Shown in pieces: positions 54,540 through 64,000 of a stretch of DNA of 64,000 bases; position 1 is the first letter of the stretch, and every line of letters begins with the position of its first letter. Made by a program: the position numbers and the translations under genes. Location of the stretch: positions 105,730,167 through 105,794,166 of the forward strand of contig NC_133327.1 of assembly GCF_042186555.1 (NCBI RefSeq), read 5' to 3'. The DNA is from Aquarana catesbeiana (lineage: Eukaryota > Chordata > Amphibia > Anura > Ranidae). Below the pieces are notes generated by a model, which was not told the DNA's origin, did no database searches, and was given only the letters and a program-made list of their open reading frames with translations.

Positions 54540-54700
54540 GGATTATGGTGAATGTGTTGCCAAGTTGGGTATAAATGCCAGGTATGCTCCTAACACTCAT
54601 TTGACCTGAGGAAGCCACCTGGGTGAGCAGAGAAATGTCTTCAGCATTACAAAATACTGTAGGTCCAGTTGAATGTGACTAATTGCTACTAGCTATACGT
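54540..54700 (+). ncRNA. Hammerhead-like motif, Penelope-type repeat
   Basis: CTGAGGA (54605-54611) fits the CUGANGA core exactly. GCCACCTGGGTGAGCAGA (weakened stem II) follows, then GAAATGTC with an intact GAAA and a GTC-type cleavage triplet. I recognise GACCTGAGGAAGCCAC as a common vertebrate Penelope-type repeat. The weakened stem suggests reduced or no activity. Confidence 0.45.
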
Positions 54701-55431
54701 AGAACTGGATAACTGAAGACCTTCACAGATATAATGGACAGGGTAGAACCTACCATTAAGCCCAGTAACTAAGGGAAACAGGCAGATTTTCCCTATATAG
54801 ATACATTTTCCTGTTATCATCAGTATATACAGTCATCTCTGTACACAGTCATCTCATATAAGCCTATATACACATTGTCACAATATTCTAAGCCAAATTA
54901 AGACCAGTAAAACAAGAAAATGTTCTGCATAAAAGCAGGTTACCTTACCAGAGGGATGTTGCTTTGGGTGGCCTAGAGGCTCCTTTGATGTAAATCCAAC
55001 CCCGATCATAGAACAAATGTAATATTTGAGTCCTTTTATATTTAAACTATTATATTGACTTATTCTTAGTAACAAAAATGGTACCTATTATGGAAATTAC
55101 ATTTTTCACAATGACTACTGCTGGTATTACAACATAAAACAGTACTTATTATCAGAATTATACTTATCACAACAACTAAACACACAGAACAGTCTTGAAA
55201 TAATATATATAAATGACCAAAACAACAATTATTATTTTTTCTTCACTGTTATAACACATTTACTGAATATTTTTTAAATGTCTTTTATATTGTGTTGAGA
55301 GAAATCTGTGCACACAGGTAGGAATAACAGAACCCAGGCAAGTCAATGTTATCATTTCAGCCATTCACATTGTCCTTGAAACACCCTTGCAATATGATAA
55401 AAGGTTTTTCTTTTTCTTTTTTTTTTGTCAG
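54701..55431. other. Unassigned; polypyrimidine tract at the end
   Basis: No repeat recognised. The last 25 bases are a nearly pure T/C tract ending TTTTTTGTCAG, a strong splice-acceptor-like context for the following ORF. Confidence 0.4.
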
Positions 55432-55563
55432 TGGACAGATATCGGCGTGGAGGCAGCAAGCTATGTTATAATCCACAAAGGGCAATGCTGTGAAAAAAAG
55501 CAATTTTTGGTGAAATGTAAAACAAAAAAGGAGAGCGGTCAGGCGAGATATATGAGGGCAAAG
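55432..55563 (+). CDS. Candidate internal exon (132 bp, phase 0-0), unknown gene
   Basis: A long polypyrimidine tract and CAG at 55429-55431 precede an open 44-codon block that starts WTDIGVEAASYVIIHKGQCC and ends GQARYMRAK. It is followed by AAG|GTTAGA, an acceptable donor. The length is a multiple of three and the frame is phase 0 at both ends, as in a cassette exon. No repeat family matches it. I do not recognise the protein. Three cysteines and many lysines suggest a small extracellular or basic segment, but nothing more can be said. A fortuitous ORF after a T-rich tract remains possible. Confidence 0.3.
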
Positions 55564-56696
55564 GTTAGACATGAAATTGTAACATAATAATGTAGTTGTT
55601 ATGTGCTTGGTTTAAAAGGAATATAGGCCATGCATTTATATGTACTTTATATCCACACACAAGCACTGAAGAGAAGAGTGGGAAAATGATAAATCAGGAC
55701 TAAGGTGGACAACCAAGACAAGTTTTAATATGAGATGTAAAGGGCACTTTAAAGGGTCACTGACAACCTGAAATATAGGTGTCATGCATGAAATTTTTTT
55801 TAAAGAAAACAAATATAAAACATAAAAAAATGTAAAACGAAGAAAACAAAACTAGGATAGCCAAAAATTGATTTCCATAGCAAAATCATTACAGTGCTTT
55901 ATTGTTTTCCAACTACTAAAAGTGGGTCTGCCATTTAAATTTACATTTCATTTTAATCAATTTGGCCCATGTTGTTTTTGCCATATAACATTAGTAGTTT
56001 AAGTATAAAATTTGGTTTGCTAAGGTTTAAAAGATTGTTTCTCCAAAGCACCTTAATGAGACCTAAAGCCTAGGCAGGTCTGAATACTCAGAGTATTGCG
56101 GGTGTTTCACATCTTTAGTGGGCAAAGAAGCTTTTGTTTTGGATACAGGAAACCTCTGTTTGGATGACTAGCTGTGACACAAAATGATCTGCAGGGCAAA
56201 CTTGTTCAGCTCTATTAGGTAGGTAACAGTGCCTACATACAGTATTTAGTACAAAAGCCTGATTTTGTTCAACCACCTCTAGTAACAAACAAAAATACAT
56301 AAACTCGCTAGATCAACTAGAACCATATTTATTGTATCAAAATTATGAAAAGAAAAAGTACATCATTTTAAAATGTTACCACACAAAACAAACCACATTT
56401 ATGCTAAAAAAAGCTGTATATCCACCTCATATATCAAAAAGCCATTGAGTCTGACCCAACAAAATGTGCTGTATATAAGAAAATATTCCCCCTAACTCCT
56501 CAGAGTCCAAGTGTGGAGGGGGGACATGTAACCAGTGGACCTTAGAGATCAGGGAACACTCTTGGAAATGACCAGGGTTATTGTAAATTATGTAAAATTG
56601 CAATATGAACTCTGTATGAAGACAATATCCCAGATATCCACAGATGTGCTGTAACTCGGAATCAGTGGCACATCTATCAGTCCATCCCCACATGCC
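55564..56696. other. Unassigned stretch
   Basis: CACTTTAAAGGGTCACTGAC near 55745 may be a MITE end. The remaining frames show no domain. Confidence 0.4.
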
Positions 56697-57535
56697 AGGG
56701 TGCTAGGGGTAACCTTAGTCTCTGTACTGTCCTTTCAGGCCCACATACAATCCCTTTCCAAATCATGCCGCCTTAGCCTCCGAAACATTTCCAGAATACG
56801 CCCCTTTTTAACTAATGACACCACCAAGCTTCTAATTCACTCCCTGGTTATCTCTCGCCTCAATTACTGCAACTCCCTCCTCATTGGATTACCTTAATAT
56901 AGACTATCCCCTCTTCAGTCCATAATGAATTCATGCAAGACTCATCCACCTTACCAACCATTCAGTGTCCTCCACCCCTCTCTGCCAATCCCTCCACTGG
57001 CTTCTACTCACCCAACAAATAAAATTCAAAGTACTAACAATAATTTACAAAGCCATCCATAACTCTGCACCCCAGCTACATCACTAACCTAGTCCCAAAA
57101 TACCAACCAAGCCACTCTCTTCGGTCATCCCAAGACCTCCTACTCTCTAGCTCCCTTGTCCCCTCCTCCCATGCTCGCCTCCAAGATTTCTCCAGAGCTT
57201 CTTCCATCCTTTGGAACTCCCTACCCCAATCTGTCCGACTGTCCCCTAATCTATCCATCTTTAGGCGATCCCTGAAAACCTTCTCTTCAAAGAAGCCTAT
57301 CCTGCTTCTAACTTTACTTCCTCCATCAGCTCATCCCCCATCCCCCACAGCTATTACCTTTTGTATCAATTGACCATTCCTTTTTAGATTGTAAGCTCTA
57401 ACAAGCAGGGCCCTCTGATTCCTCTTGTACCAAATGGTAATGTAACCGTATTGTCTGCCCTCATGTTGTAAAGCGCTGCACAAACTGTTGGCGCTATATA
57501 AAACCTGTATAACAATAATAATAATAATAATAAAA
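56697..57535 (+). mobile_element. L2-type LINE 3' end
   Basis: Coding traces run from LGVTLVSVLSFQAHIQSLS through SCRLSLRNISRIRPFLTND, LIHSLVISRLNYCNSLLIGLP (56700-56897), then, in other frames, WNSLPQSVRLSPNLSIFRRS and FSSKKAY. It ends in GGCGCTATATAAAACC and (AAT)n, the usual L2 tail. 5'-truncated, multiple frameshifts, no catalytic core. Confidence 0.92.
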
Positions 57536-58322
57536 ATTCCAACTCTGTATTCCAGGATGTATAAGGCATATATGATGACTCAAGTAGAAGAGGGATACAG
57601 TGGTCCAGAGGAGGTAGATTCCAGGCTTGTAAGTTGTAGCTCTGTATGTGGAGACCCACTAGAGGTTTTATGTAAATGTCATCTATGATAACAGTTATCT
57701 CCCTCGCACTGTAAAAGTTGTTCAGCTAAAAGCAGGAAACAATGATAGTTGGCCTGTCCATATGTTCCAGGTCAGTCATCGAGTTATTGGAATATATACA
57801 CAGTTCTTTGTAGGCAAGTTCATAAGCAAATGTCAAAGGTCCATAAGAATGGTATACTTATCCAGTCTTGCTGTCTGTGACTTGGATCTTAACCCATATG
57901 CAGGTCCTCCAATATAGAGCTCTCCCATCTCTGTGTAGGTCCCTGGTGGGTCATGGATTGGAGGTGGATGGATTAGACCTTTTGCCGTTCTCTGCTGGCT
58001 GCTTCAGAGGCTAAAGATAGAGTGAGATCTATAGTATTTAGTACAGCTACCCTGGTGTGCAGGTATATAGCAAAGAAAATTATTAGAAGTGACAAGATAA
58101 ATAAAAAAAAAGCTTTCCTAAAAGAAATATGAAGACTGCCATTAATGACTTCTACTCTTGCAAATGCTGTTTGCCTCAGTCATACTGATTCTCTTACTTC
58201 AATACTTTAGATCAGGAACCCAGACCAGGCATACAGATAAGGACAGAAAAGACTGAAGCCAGTGGGCCAGTAAAATAAGATTTAAATAAAAAAATAGGTG
58301 TGCCTTTAAGTGCAAATGTATA
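57536..58322. other. Unassigned stretch
   Basis: No recognised gene or repeat end. Confidence 0.35.
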
Positions 58323-58420
58323 CAGTAAAACCTTGGATTGTGAGCATAATTTGTTCCGGAAACATGGTTGTAATCCAAAGCACTTGTATATCAAAACGAG
58401 TTTCACAAGTTAGCCTGCAG
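58321..58420 (+). mobile_element. Tc1/mariner-type MITE end (CAGTAAAACCTTGG)
   Basis: TA-CAGTAAAACCTTGGATTG, followed by TTGTTCCGGAAACATGG and GTAATCCAAAGCACTTG, is a TA-flanked end that I know from pogo/Tigger-type non-autonomous elements. The right end is missing. Confidence 0.55.
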
Positions 58421-59035
58421 TTTCCTGCTTGTGTACTCTTACCTCCATCCTGCAGTGTTTCTCTATCTGATTCCTTTCACATGTGTAGCTTGGCTGTGCT
58501 CTCCTATGGGCATCGTCTGCTATTCTGTGGACCTTTATTTCCTTCCCTTCCATCACTTCCTGGCCCGCCTCCTAGTTGCTTGTCTATATAAGACATGCTC
58601 AGTGTAACCCACATTACCTGAGAAAAGTCTTAGTTTTCTGAGCTCCCGTTTGCATACCTCTTGTCCATGCTGTGTCTGACTACCTGTGTACCGACCCCGG
58701 TTTCATTTACCGTCAGTGCTTGTTTGCTGCCCTCCCTCATCTCGGCTTGTCTTCCGGATTCCCTTTTGCCTGCTGCTTGTGCCCTGCACACGTAAGTGGT
58801 CTCTGCATCCTTGGCTAGGCATACCTGGGGGCCGTGACCTGGTTCCAGCTTGCTGCAAGGCCATCCCCACCCTCAGGGGCTCTGATGAAGAAGCAGGCTG
58901 GGGCTTAGACTCTGCGCCCTGGGGAACCCTGAGTAGGCAATTTACAAGATCTCACTACCACAGACTCGTGACCGCAGTTTTTTTCCCCTTGGGATCGCTC
59001 TGATGGGTTGGGGACGGTGACAACTGGTCTCCCTT
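58421..59035 (+). promoter_or_regulatory. TATA-containing GC-rich repeat, possibly LTR-derived
   Basis: GTCTATATAAGACATGCTC near 58582 sits where a TATA box of an LTR would, followed by a GC-rich leader to about 58920. The ends are not defined. Frames at 58310-59003 are incidental. Confidence 0.3.
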
Positions 59036-59039
59036 AACT

Positions 59040-59765
59040 GAGTATTATAAGCACAAGCCTTACGAAAAGTAGAAGTATGTGCCATTCCTTTTTCTAAGGT
59101 GACATCCAGAAAGTCAATTTGTGTACTGTCTCTATTAAGGTAAAACTTAAATTCAAATAATTATCATCTACATGGTTCACCCTTCACTCCAGCTTGGATT
59201 TGTTACCTCTACACACCATCATCACTATATCTCCTTTGCCATATGACTGCCTGTACTAGAGGGCACCCAGTCACAGAGACCAGGAGCTCCTCTGGCCAGT
59301 CTAGTTACAAGTTGGAGTAACCCCCCCAAACAGGAAGAAGTTATGAGTGAGGAGAAAATCAACCGCCATATTCCAATATTTCTGTAATACCTGTGAATAC
59401 CCAATGTATTTAGACAAGTTAAATTTAAATGCTTTATGGCCAAGTTGTGTGGAGTTAAAGAACAGAGAAACTTGACATTTAATGTAACCTAAATAATTTT
59501 ACATTCCCAATGAACTTTAGTAATATGTGACAAATAAGCTTTAGTTTCTCTAATACAGTCTGGAAGGGGAGACACCAGTGGTTGAGGATGCACATCCACC
59601 CATTCCTCCAGTGGTCCCAAGCGGGAGCTAATGCTCGCTACAGTGAGGCATCCCTCTAAAGGACCCCCACACTCATGCACCCTAGGTAAGCGATGGAACA
59701 CTGAGACAGTAAGAGACTGCACCCTCGAATGCTTAGCAATTTTTTGAATAAGAACTCCCATACTT
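59040..59765 (-). pseudogene. Penelope-like reverse transcriptase fragments
   Basis: The minus-strand frame at 59489-59761 contains VFHRLPRVHE, GPLEGCLTVASISS and YIRETKAYLSHI, matching the Penelope RT block usually read as FHRLPKVHK..PPGRPIVS...IRDTKA. Further down, FYLNRDSTQIDFLDVTLEKG and TSTFRK (about 59170-59045) match the region after the catalytic YADD. The catalytic box itself is degraded, with frameshifts between 59225 and 59443. The GIY-YIG endonuclease end is not seen. This supports Penelope elements as the source of the hammerhead-like motifs. Confidence 0.78.
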
Positions 59766-59782
59766 TCTCCTACTAAGAATAA

Positions 59783-60148
59783 CTGAAGTGATTGTAAACG
59801 ATCACCTTGTAAAACAAACCATTCCGTTTAAAAAAGAAATTAAATTCAAAACATTTTTTGTATAGATAATCTTCCCAGTGAATGGCTGTGCAGCAGGGGC
59901 ATGTCAGGACAAGTTTGATCATTGGAGGAGAGCAGGCTGTGTTACCAGCTTATCTAGAGAACTGACCATGGTGTGTTCTCCTACTTAGTGTGGTCAGTTT
60001 TTAATAGGAAAGCAGTGGAACTGACAGAAACACTAGGGACTTCACATAAAGGAAGCATACGAAGAGAACAGGAGAATTTATCATACAAGTACATGGTACA
60101 GCAGGCACATATCAGGAATATGAAATGTTAGGGTAACAAATGTTTTAA
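59783..60148. mobile_element. TTAA-class MITE (AGTGATTGTAAACG end)
   Basis: CTGA-AGTGATTGTAAACGATC at the left (TTAA mutated) and GGGTAACAAATGT-TTTTAA at the right (TTAA 60145-60148) are approximate inverse ends. Confidence 0.5.
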
Positions 60149-60988
60149 ACAAAATAATTTGAAATAAGAGTGTGGGACCCCTGTCTATAGTATACATCCT
60201 TATTCTGCAATTTTCAATAGGCTTCATGTTTTTTAATCACCACTGTTCAACACAACAACACAACCACTCTCATCCACATTCCTAATTATTAACTCCCCTA
60301 TTATCTTACTCCTACTCTCTTTCAATCTGACTGGTTCATGTTCTACTCTTTCCTGAAATTGCTCCACAGCCACACTATGAGCCTCACTTGGTAACGTTTG
60401 CTGTCACCATACTAAGCTAAACTTTTCTCTTTATTAGCAAAGAAAAAATTATCTGAATTAATACAATTGTAACATCAATAAGCAAGTTTCCCATGACAGG
60501 GGAAAGCAAACTTACCTGTCAACTCTGAATATTTGCCTTCTCACTCATTATGTAATTATACTATTTTTGGATACAGTTTGTAACTGCTTTCATGACATAA
60601 TTAAATCGGCACCAGTCATTCAAGTAGGGACTCCCTATTTGTTTTTTCAAAATCTGGCTGGAGGTCCAGGAATGAGAAGCTTCTGCACCGGAGCTCAGAA
60701 GAACTAATTGACCAGTTTATGTAAAAAGGGAGGTTGAACAACACAGTTTACCCAAAAATCAAGCAAAAAGCATATATTTTCCACTATCTGGCAATCTACC
60801 AGATGCAGGTCAAATATTAGTTTGCACAAACTGGTTGGCTCATCTCTAGTGGGAAAGAAGGAATCCAGGAACTATGGCAGCAGACTTCTGCACTACACTC
60901 CATAAGACATATAAGAAGCCAGGAGGTGTTTGAGCCCATTGCATTTATAATTCAAATGCTACATTTGGTTGTACTGACTAAATATATA
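60149..60988. other. Unassigned stretch
   Basis: No gene or repeat signature; AT-rich. Confidence 0.4.
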
Positions 60989-60990
60989 TA

Positions 60991-62463
60991 CAGTATCTCA
61001 CAAAAGTGAGTACACCCCGCACATTTTTGTAAATATTTTATTATATCTTTTCATGTGACAACACTGAAGAAATGACACTTTGCTACAATGTAAAGTCGTG
61101 AGTGTACAGCTTGTATAACAGTGTAAATTTGCTGTCCCCTCAAAATAACTCAACACAAGCCATTAATGTTTAAACCGCTGGCAACAAAAGTGAGTACATC
61201 CCTAAGTGAAAATTACCAAATTGGGCCCAAAGTGTCAATATTTTGTGTGGTCACCATTATTTTCCAGCACTGCCTTAACCCTCTTTGGCATGGAATTCAC
61301 CAGAGCTTCACACATTGCCACTGGAGTCCTCTTCCACTCCTCCATGACGACATCATGGAGCTGGTAGATGTTAGAGACCTTGTGCTCCTCCACCTTCCAT
61401 TTGAGGATGCACCACAGATGATCAATAGGGTTTAGGTCTGGAGACATGCTTGGCCAGTTCATCACCTTTACCCTCAGCTTCTTTAGCAAGGCAGTGGTCA
61501 TCTTGGAGGTGTGTTTGGGGTTGTTATCATGTTGGAATACTGCCCTGCGGCCCAGTCCCTGAAGGGAGGGGATCATGCTCTGCTTCAGTATGTCACAGTA
61601 CATGTTGGCATTCATGGTTCCCTTAATGAACTGCAGCTCCCCAGTGCCGGTAGCACTCATGCAGCTCCAGACCATGACACTCCCACCACTATGCTTGACT
61701 GTAGGCAGGACACACTTGTCTTTGTACTTCTTACCTGGTTGTTGCCACACACACTTGACATCATCTGAACGAAATAAGTTCCAGTAATCCATGTCCTTAG
61801 TCTGCTTGTCTTTAGCAAACTGTTGCGGGCTTTCTTGTGCATAATCTTTAGAAGAGGCCTCTGGGATGACAGCTATGCAGACCAATTTGATGCAGTGTGT
61901 GGCGTATGGTCTGAGCACTCTCAGGCTGACCCCCCACCCCTTCAACCTCTGCAGCATTGCTGGCAGCACTCATACGTCTATTTCCCAAAGACAACCTCTG
62001 AATATGACGCTGAGCACATGCGCTCAACTTCTTTATTCGACCATGGTGAGGCCTGTTCTGAGTGGAACCTGTTCTGTTAAACCGCTGTATGGTCTTGGCC
62101 ACCGTGCTGCACCTCAGTTTCAAGGTCTTGGCAATTCTCGTATAGCCTAGGTCGTCTTTATGTAGAGCAACACTTCTTTTTTTCAGATCCTCAGAGAGTT
62201 CTTTGCCATGAGGTGCCATGTTGAACTTTCAGTGACCAGTATAAGAGAGTGAGAGCAATAACACCAAATTTAACACACCTGCTCCCCATTCACACCTGAG
62301 ACCTTGTAACACTAATGAGTCACATGACACCGGGAGGGAAAATGGCTAATTGGGACATTTTCACTTAGGGGTGTACTCACTTTTGTTTCCAGCGGTTTAG
62401 ACAATAATGGCTGTGTGTTGAGTTATTTTGAAGGGGCAGCAAATTTACACTGTTATACAAGCT
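60991..62463 (-). mobile_element. Tc1-like transposon, same family as copy A, 3' end lost
   Basis: Starts CAGTATCTCACAAAAGTGAG after a TA (60989-60990). The structure matches 915-2693 in inverted orientation. The far terminal repeat stops within ACTGTTATACAAGCTG at 62463, so the outer ~120 bp are missing. Confidence 0.92.
61235..62219 (-). pseudogene. Tc1-like transposase pseudogene (copy E)
   Basis: Start MAPHGKELSEDLKK at 62219. The N-terminal helix-turn-helix region runs to about 61848; a frameshift leads into the catalytic frame ending at 61235 (244 codons open). The catalytic Glu position reads SPDLNPIDHLW: Glu is replaced by Asp. The WSDE block with the first Asp is deleted (YWNLFRSDDVK). 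The second Asp (FQHDNNPKHTS) remains. Two of three catalytic residues are lost or altered, so it is inactive. Confidence 0.92.
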
Positions 62464-64000
62464 GGGTGTCCAAGTATAGATATAAAATATTTGTGTCAGG
62501 AAGACATTCTCTAGTCTATTCAAAGAAAACTGTTTTGGCTTGGCCGTACATACATTATACTTTAATATAGTGTGATTACATAAGATTAGCAAAATTTTAA
62601 CACCAGTTTAATCTCCTGGTGCCAAACCATGCAGCAGCATTGTACAGACTTCAGGGCCCCTGCAGTCAGTATTATGTGCGTTCCTTACCAAATTACTTAT
62701 ATAATCTTTAGGCTTTCTTCTAGTAGTTAATATGGTTTGGTTTATTTCTTTCACACCATTATACTTTTTCTGTGCTGTCCATCCCTTTCCTCCTATTCTA
62801 TTTATTTATTTATTTTTGCTATCATTTTTCATAATTGATCTTTCTGAGAGACATATAAAATGTGGAGCAAATATTGTATAAGGGGTGTAAGGATCATAAA
62901 TGTGGAAGCATGGATTTGTAAAGCAGTTTAATAGCAGTGATCTCTCTCAATCTCATAGAAAGGGTCTTCATTCTATGACTCCCCACTCTCCAAAAATCTT
63001 TTATACCATCCTGACCATCACCTGTATCATGTCTGCAGTCTCTGACCATCTCCTGTAGCATTCCTGTGGTCTTTGGCCATCTCTTGCATGTCCTCAGTCT
63101 CTGGCGGTTTTCTACATCACTAAAGCCCATCTCCGGCAAACTTGAAAAATACCCCCTGCACTGGGGATGTGCCAGCACTGCAAGGGTTAATTGTTCTTTT
63201 AGGTTTAGGGGACTTAATAAAGAAAATGTACTTACATGATCCTCAGCTCTTCCATGGTGCTAGATCAGTCCTTTGGGACCTTTTGTAAATCAGCAGGCTA
63301 GAGAGTGGGGGTGGGACAGGGGCAGGGTTAATAGCGGAACACAGCGTACTGCCCTGCAACATATTTAATGGTTTTGGCATGCCCCAAAATAGTGCCAATG
63401 CTTGTAGTGCACCACAGTGAATTGAATTGTTTAATAGCAGTGCAAACTATGTCCCTGGATATGTACAGGGACTGAATACTATGTTGGGCCCTTTGGTTAA
63501 CTCAGTGGTTGCACTTGAAGCCCCCTATAAGAGGTTTTACTATCATTGATTTAATCTAACAAGTAGGAGCAGATCCTCGGGCCGGAGAGACATATCTCTG
63601 GTGCTACATTTACTTGTGGTTGAGAAACTAGAATGCAGGTTACCTCAATTTTCACTAGAATCAGCTTTAGAAAACTGGTTAATATAGTCACAAGGTTTAC
63701 AACCTGGCTATGAGATAGATCAAACTACAAATAGTATAGACATTACTTTTATTAATGGTGTGCTAAAGTGAAGACATATCAATTGTGCATGTAATGAAAA
63801 ATACCTGTCATTATTCAGTAAGATGTACGAGGGAAAGATAAGGAATGACTCTGGAAGATTTTCCACATTCAGGTATATATAATTATCTTATACATACAAA
63901 ATTAATGATAAGCCTTGAGGAACGACTCAACTCTAAACTGATTAATGAACCCCCCCATCCATATGTTTCTTTATGTCACAGGGCTCGTATAAAAAGGTGC
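62464..64000. other. Unassigned stretch to window end, with a short tandem repeat
   Basis: 63013-63106 holds about three diverged ~33-bp units of the type GACCATCTCCTGTAGCAT. (TTTA)n at 62797-62815. No gene or other repeat end recognised. The frame at 62894-63178 lies across the tandem repeat. Confidence 0.4.

Noticed and set aside
1..64000. tRNA, rRNA or snRNA genes
   Set aside because: No internal-promoter boxes with cloverleaf context, rRNA core or snRNA signature was recognised by eye. A tRNAscan-SE and Infernal run would be decisive.

Overview
The window looks like intergenic or intronic DNA from a large amphibian genome. I think a true frog (Ranidae, Rana/Lithobates type) is most likely. 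This is inferred from recognised repeat types rather than a database match: Tc1-like elements with the ends CAGTATCTCACAAAAG, many TTAA-flanked MITEs whose ends read AAGCGGAGTTCCACCC or CCACTTCCCGACC, the palindromic 'TTTACTAAA' repeat, a GGCACTGAT minisatellite, and CR1, L2, L1/Tx1, Penelope and DIRS relics. I found no complete protein-coding host gene, tRNA, rRNA or CRISPR array. Most open frames longer than 60 codons are transposon relics, minisatellite artefacts or antisense shadows. The one host-gene candidate is a 132-bp exon-like ORF (55432-55563) with a strong acceptor context.

Layout, 0-28 kb: a Tc1-like element (915-2693) with a hAT MITE inside it; a run of TTAA-flanked elements (3.2 kb, 6.2-8.5 kb, 12.5-13.4 kb), one carrying a minisatellite; foldback repeats at 10.5, 16.4 and 17.4 kb; a second Tc1 family (18.1-19.15 kb); a CR1-type LINE on the minus strand (about 20.6-25.05 kb) split by four later insertions; an (AT)n tract beside a Tc1 end (26.4 kb); and an L2/CR1-like LINE 3' end (27.3-27.7 kb).

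Layout, 28-43 kb: a three-level nest at 28.2-30.6 kb (MITE, then a solo LTR-like element, then a CpG-rich 767-bp element). A second LTR-like element at 40.3-42.1 kb carries a near-identical 764-bp copy of that insert. A 3.7-kb nested foldback (31.5-35.2 kb) contains a 46-bp-unit minisatellite. DIRS recombinase and two L1 fragments lie at 37.2-39.8 kb.

Layout, 43-64 kb: two PIF/Harbinger-like MITEs with 3-bp duplications flank a Tc1 element that carries a TTAA MITE. A 2.2-kb foldback (46.8-49.0 kb) contains a tandem duplication and a TTAA insertion. A CR1-like LINE 3' half (50.4-51.6 kb), an L2 LINE 3' end (56.7-57.5 kb), Penelope reverse-transcriptase relics (59.0-59.8 kb) and a second copy of the first Tc1 family (61.0-62.46 kb) follow. 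Three AT-rich, apparently single-copy stretches (30.6-31.1, 42.9-43.25 and 49.1-49.6 kb) are full of TAAT/AATTA motifs and could be conserved non-coding elements.

Nothing works as a pathway here. The biology is transposon succession: insertion order can be read from target-site duplications, and several nests give exact empty sites.
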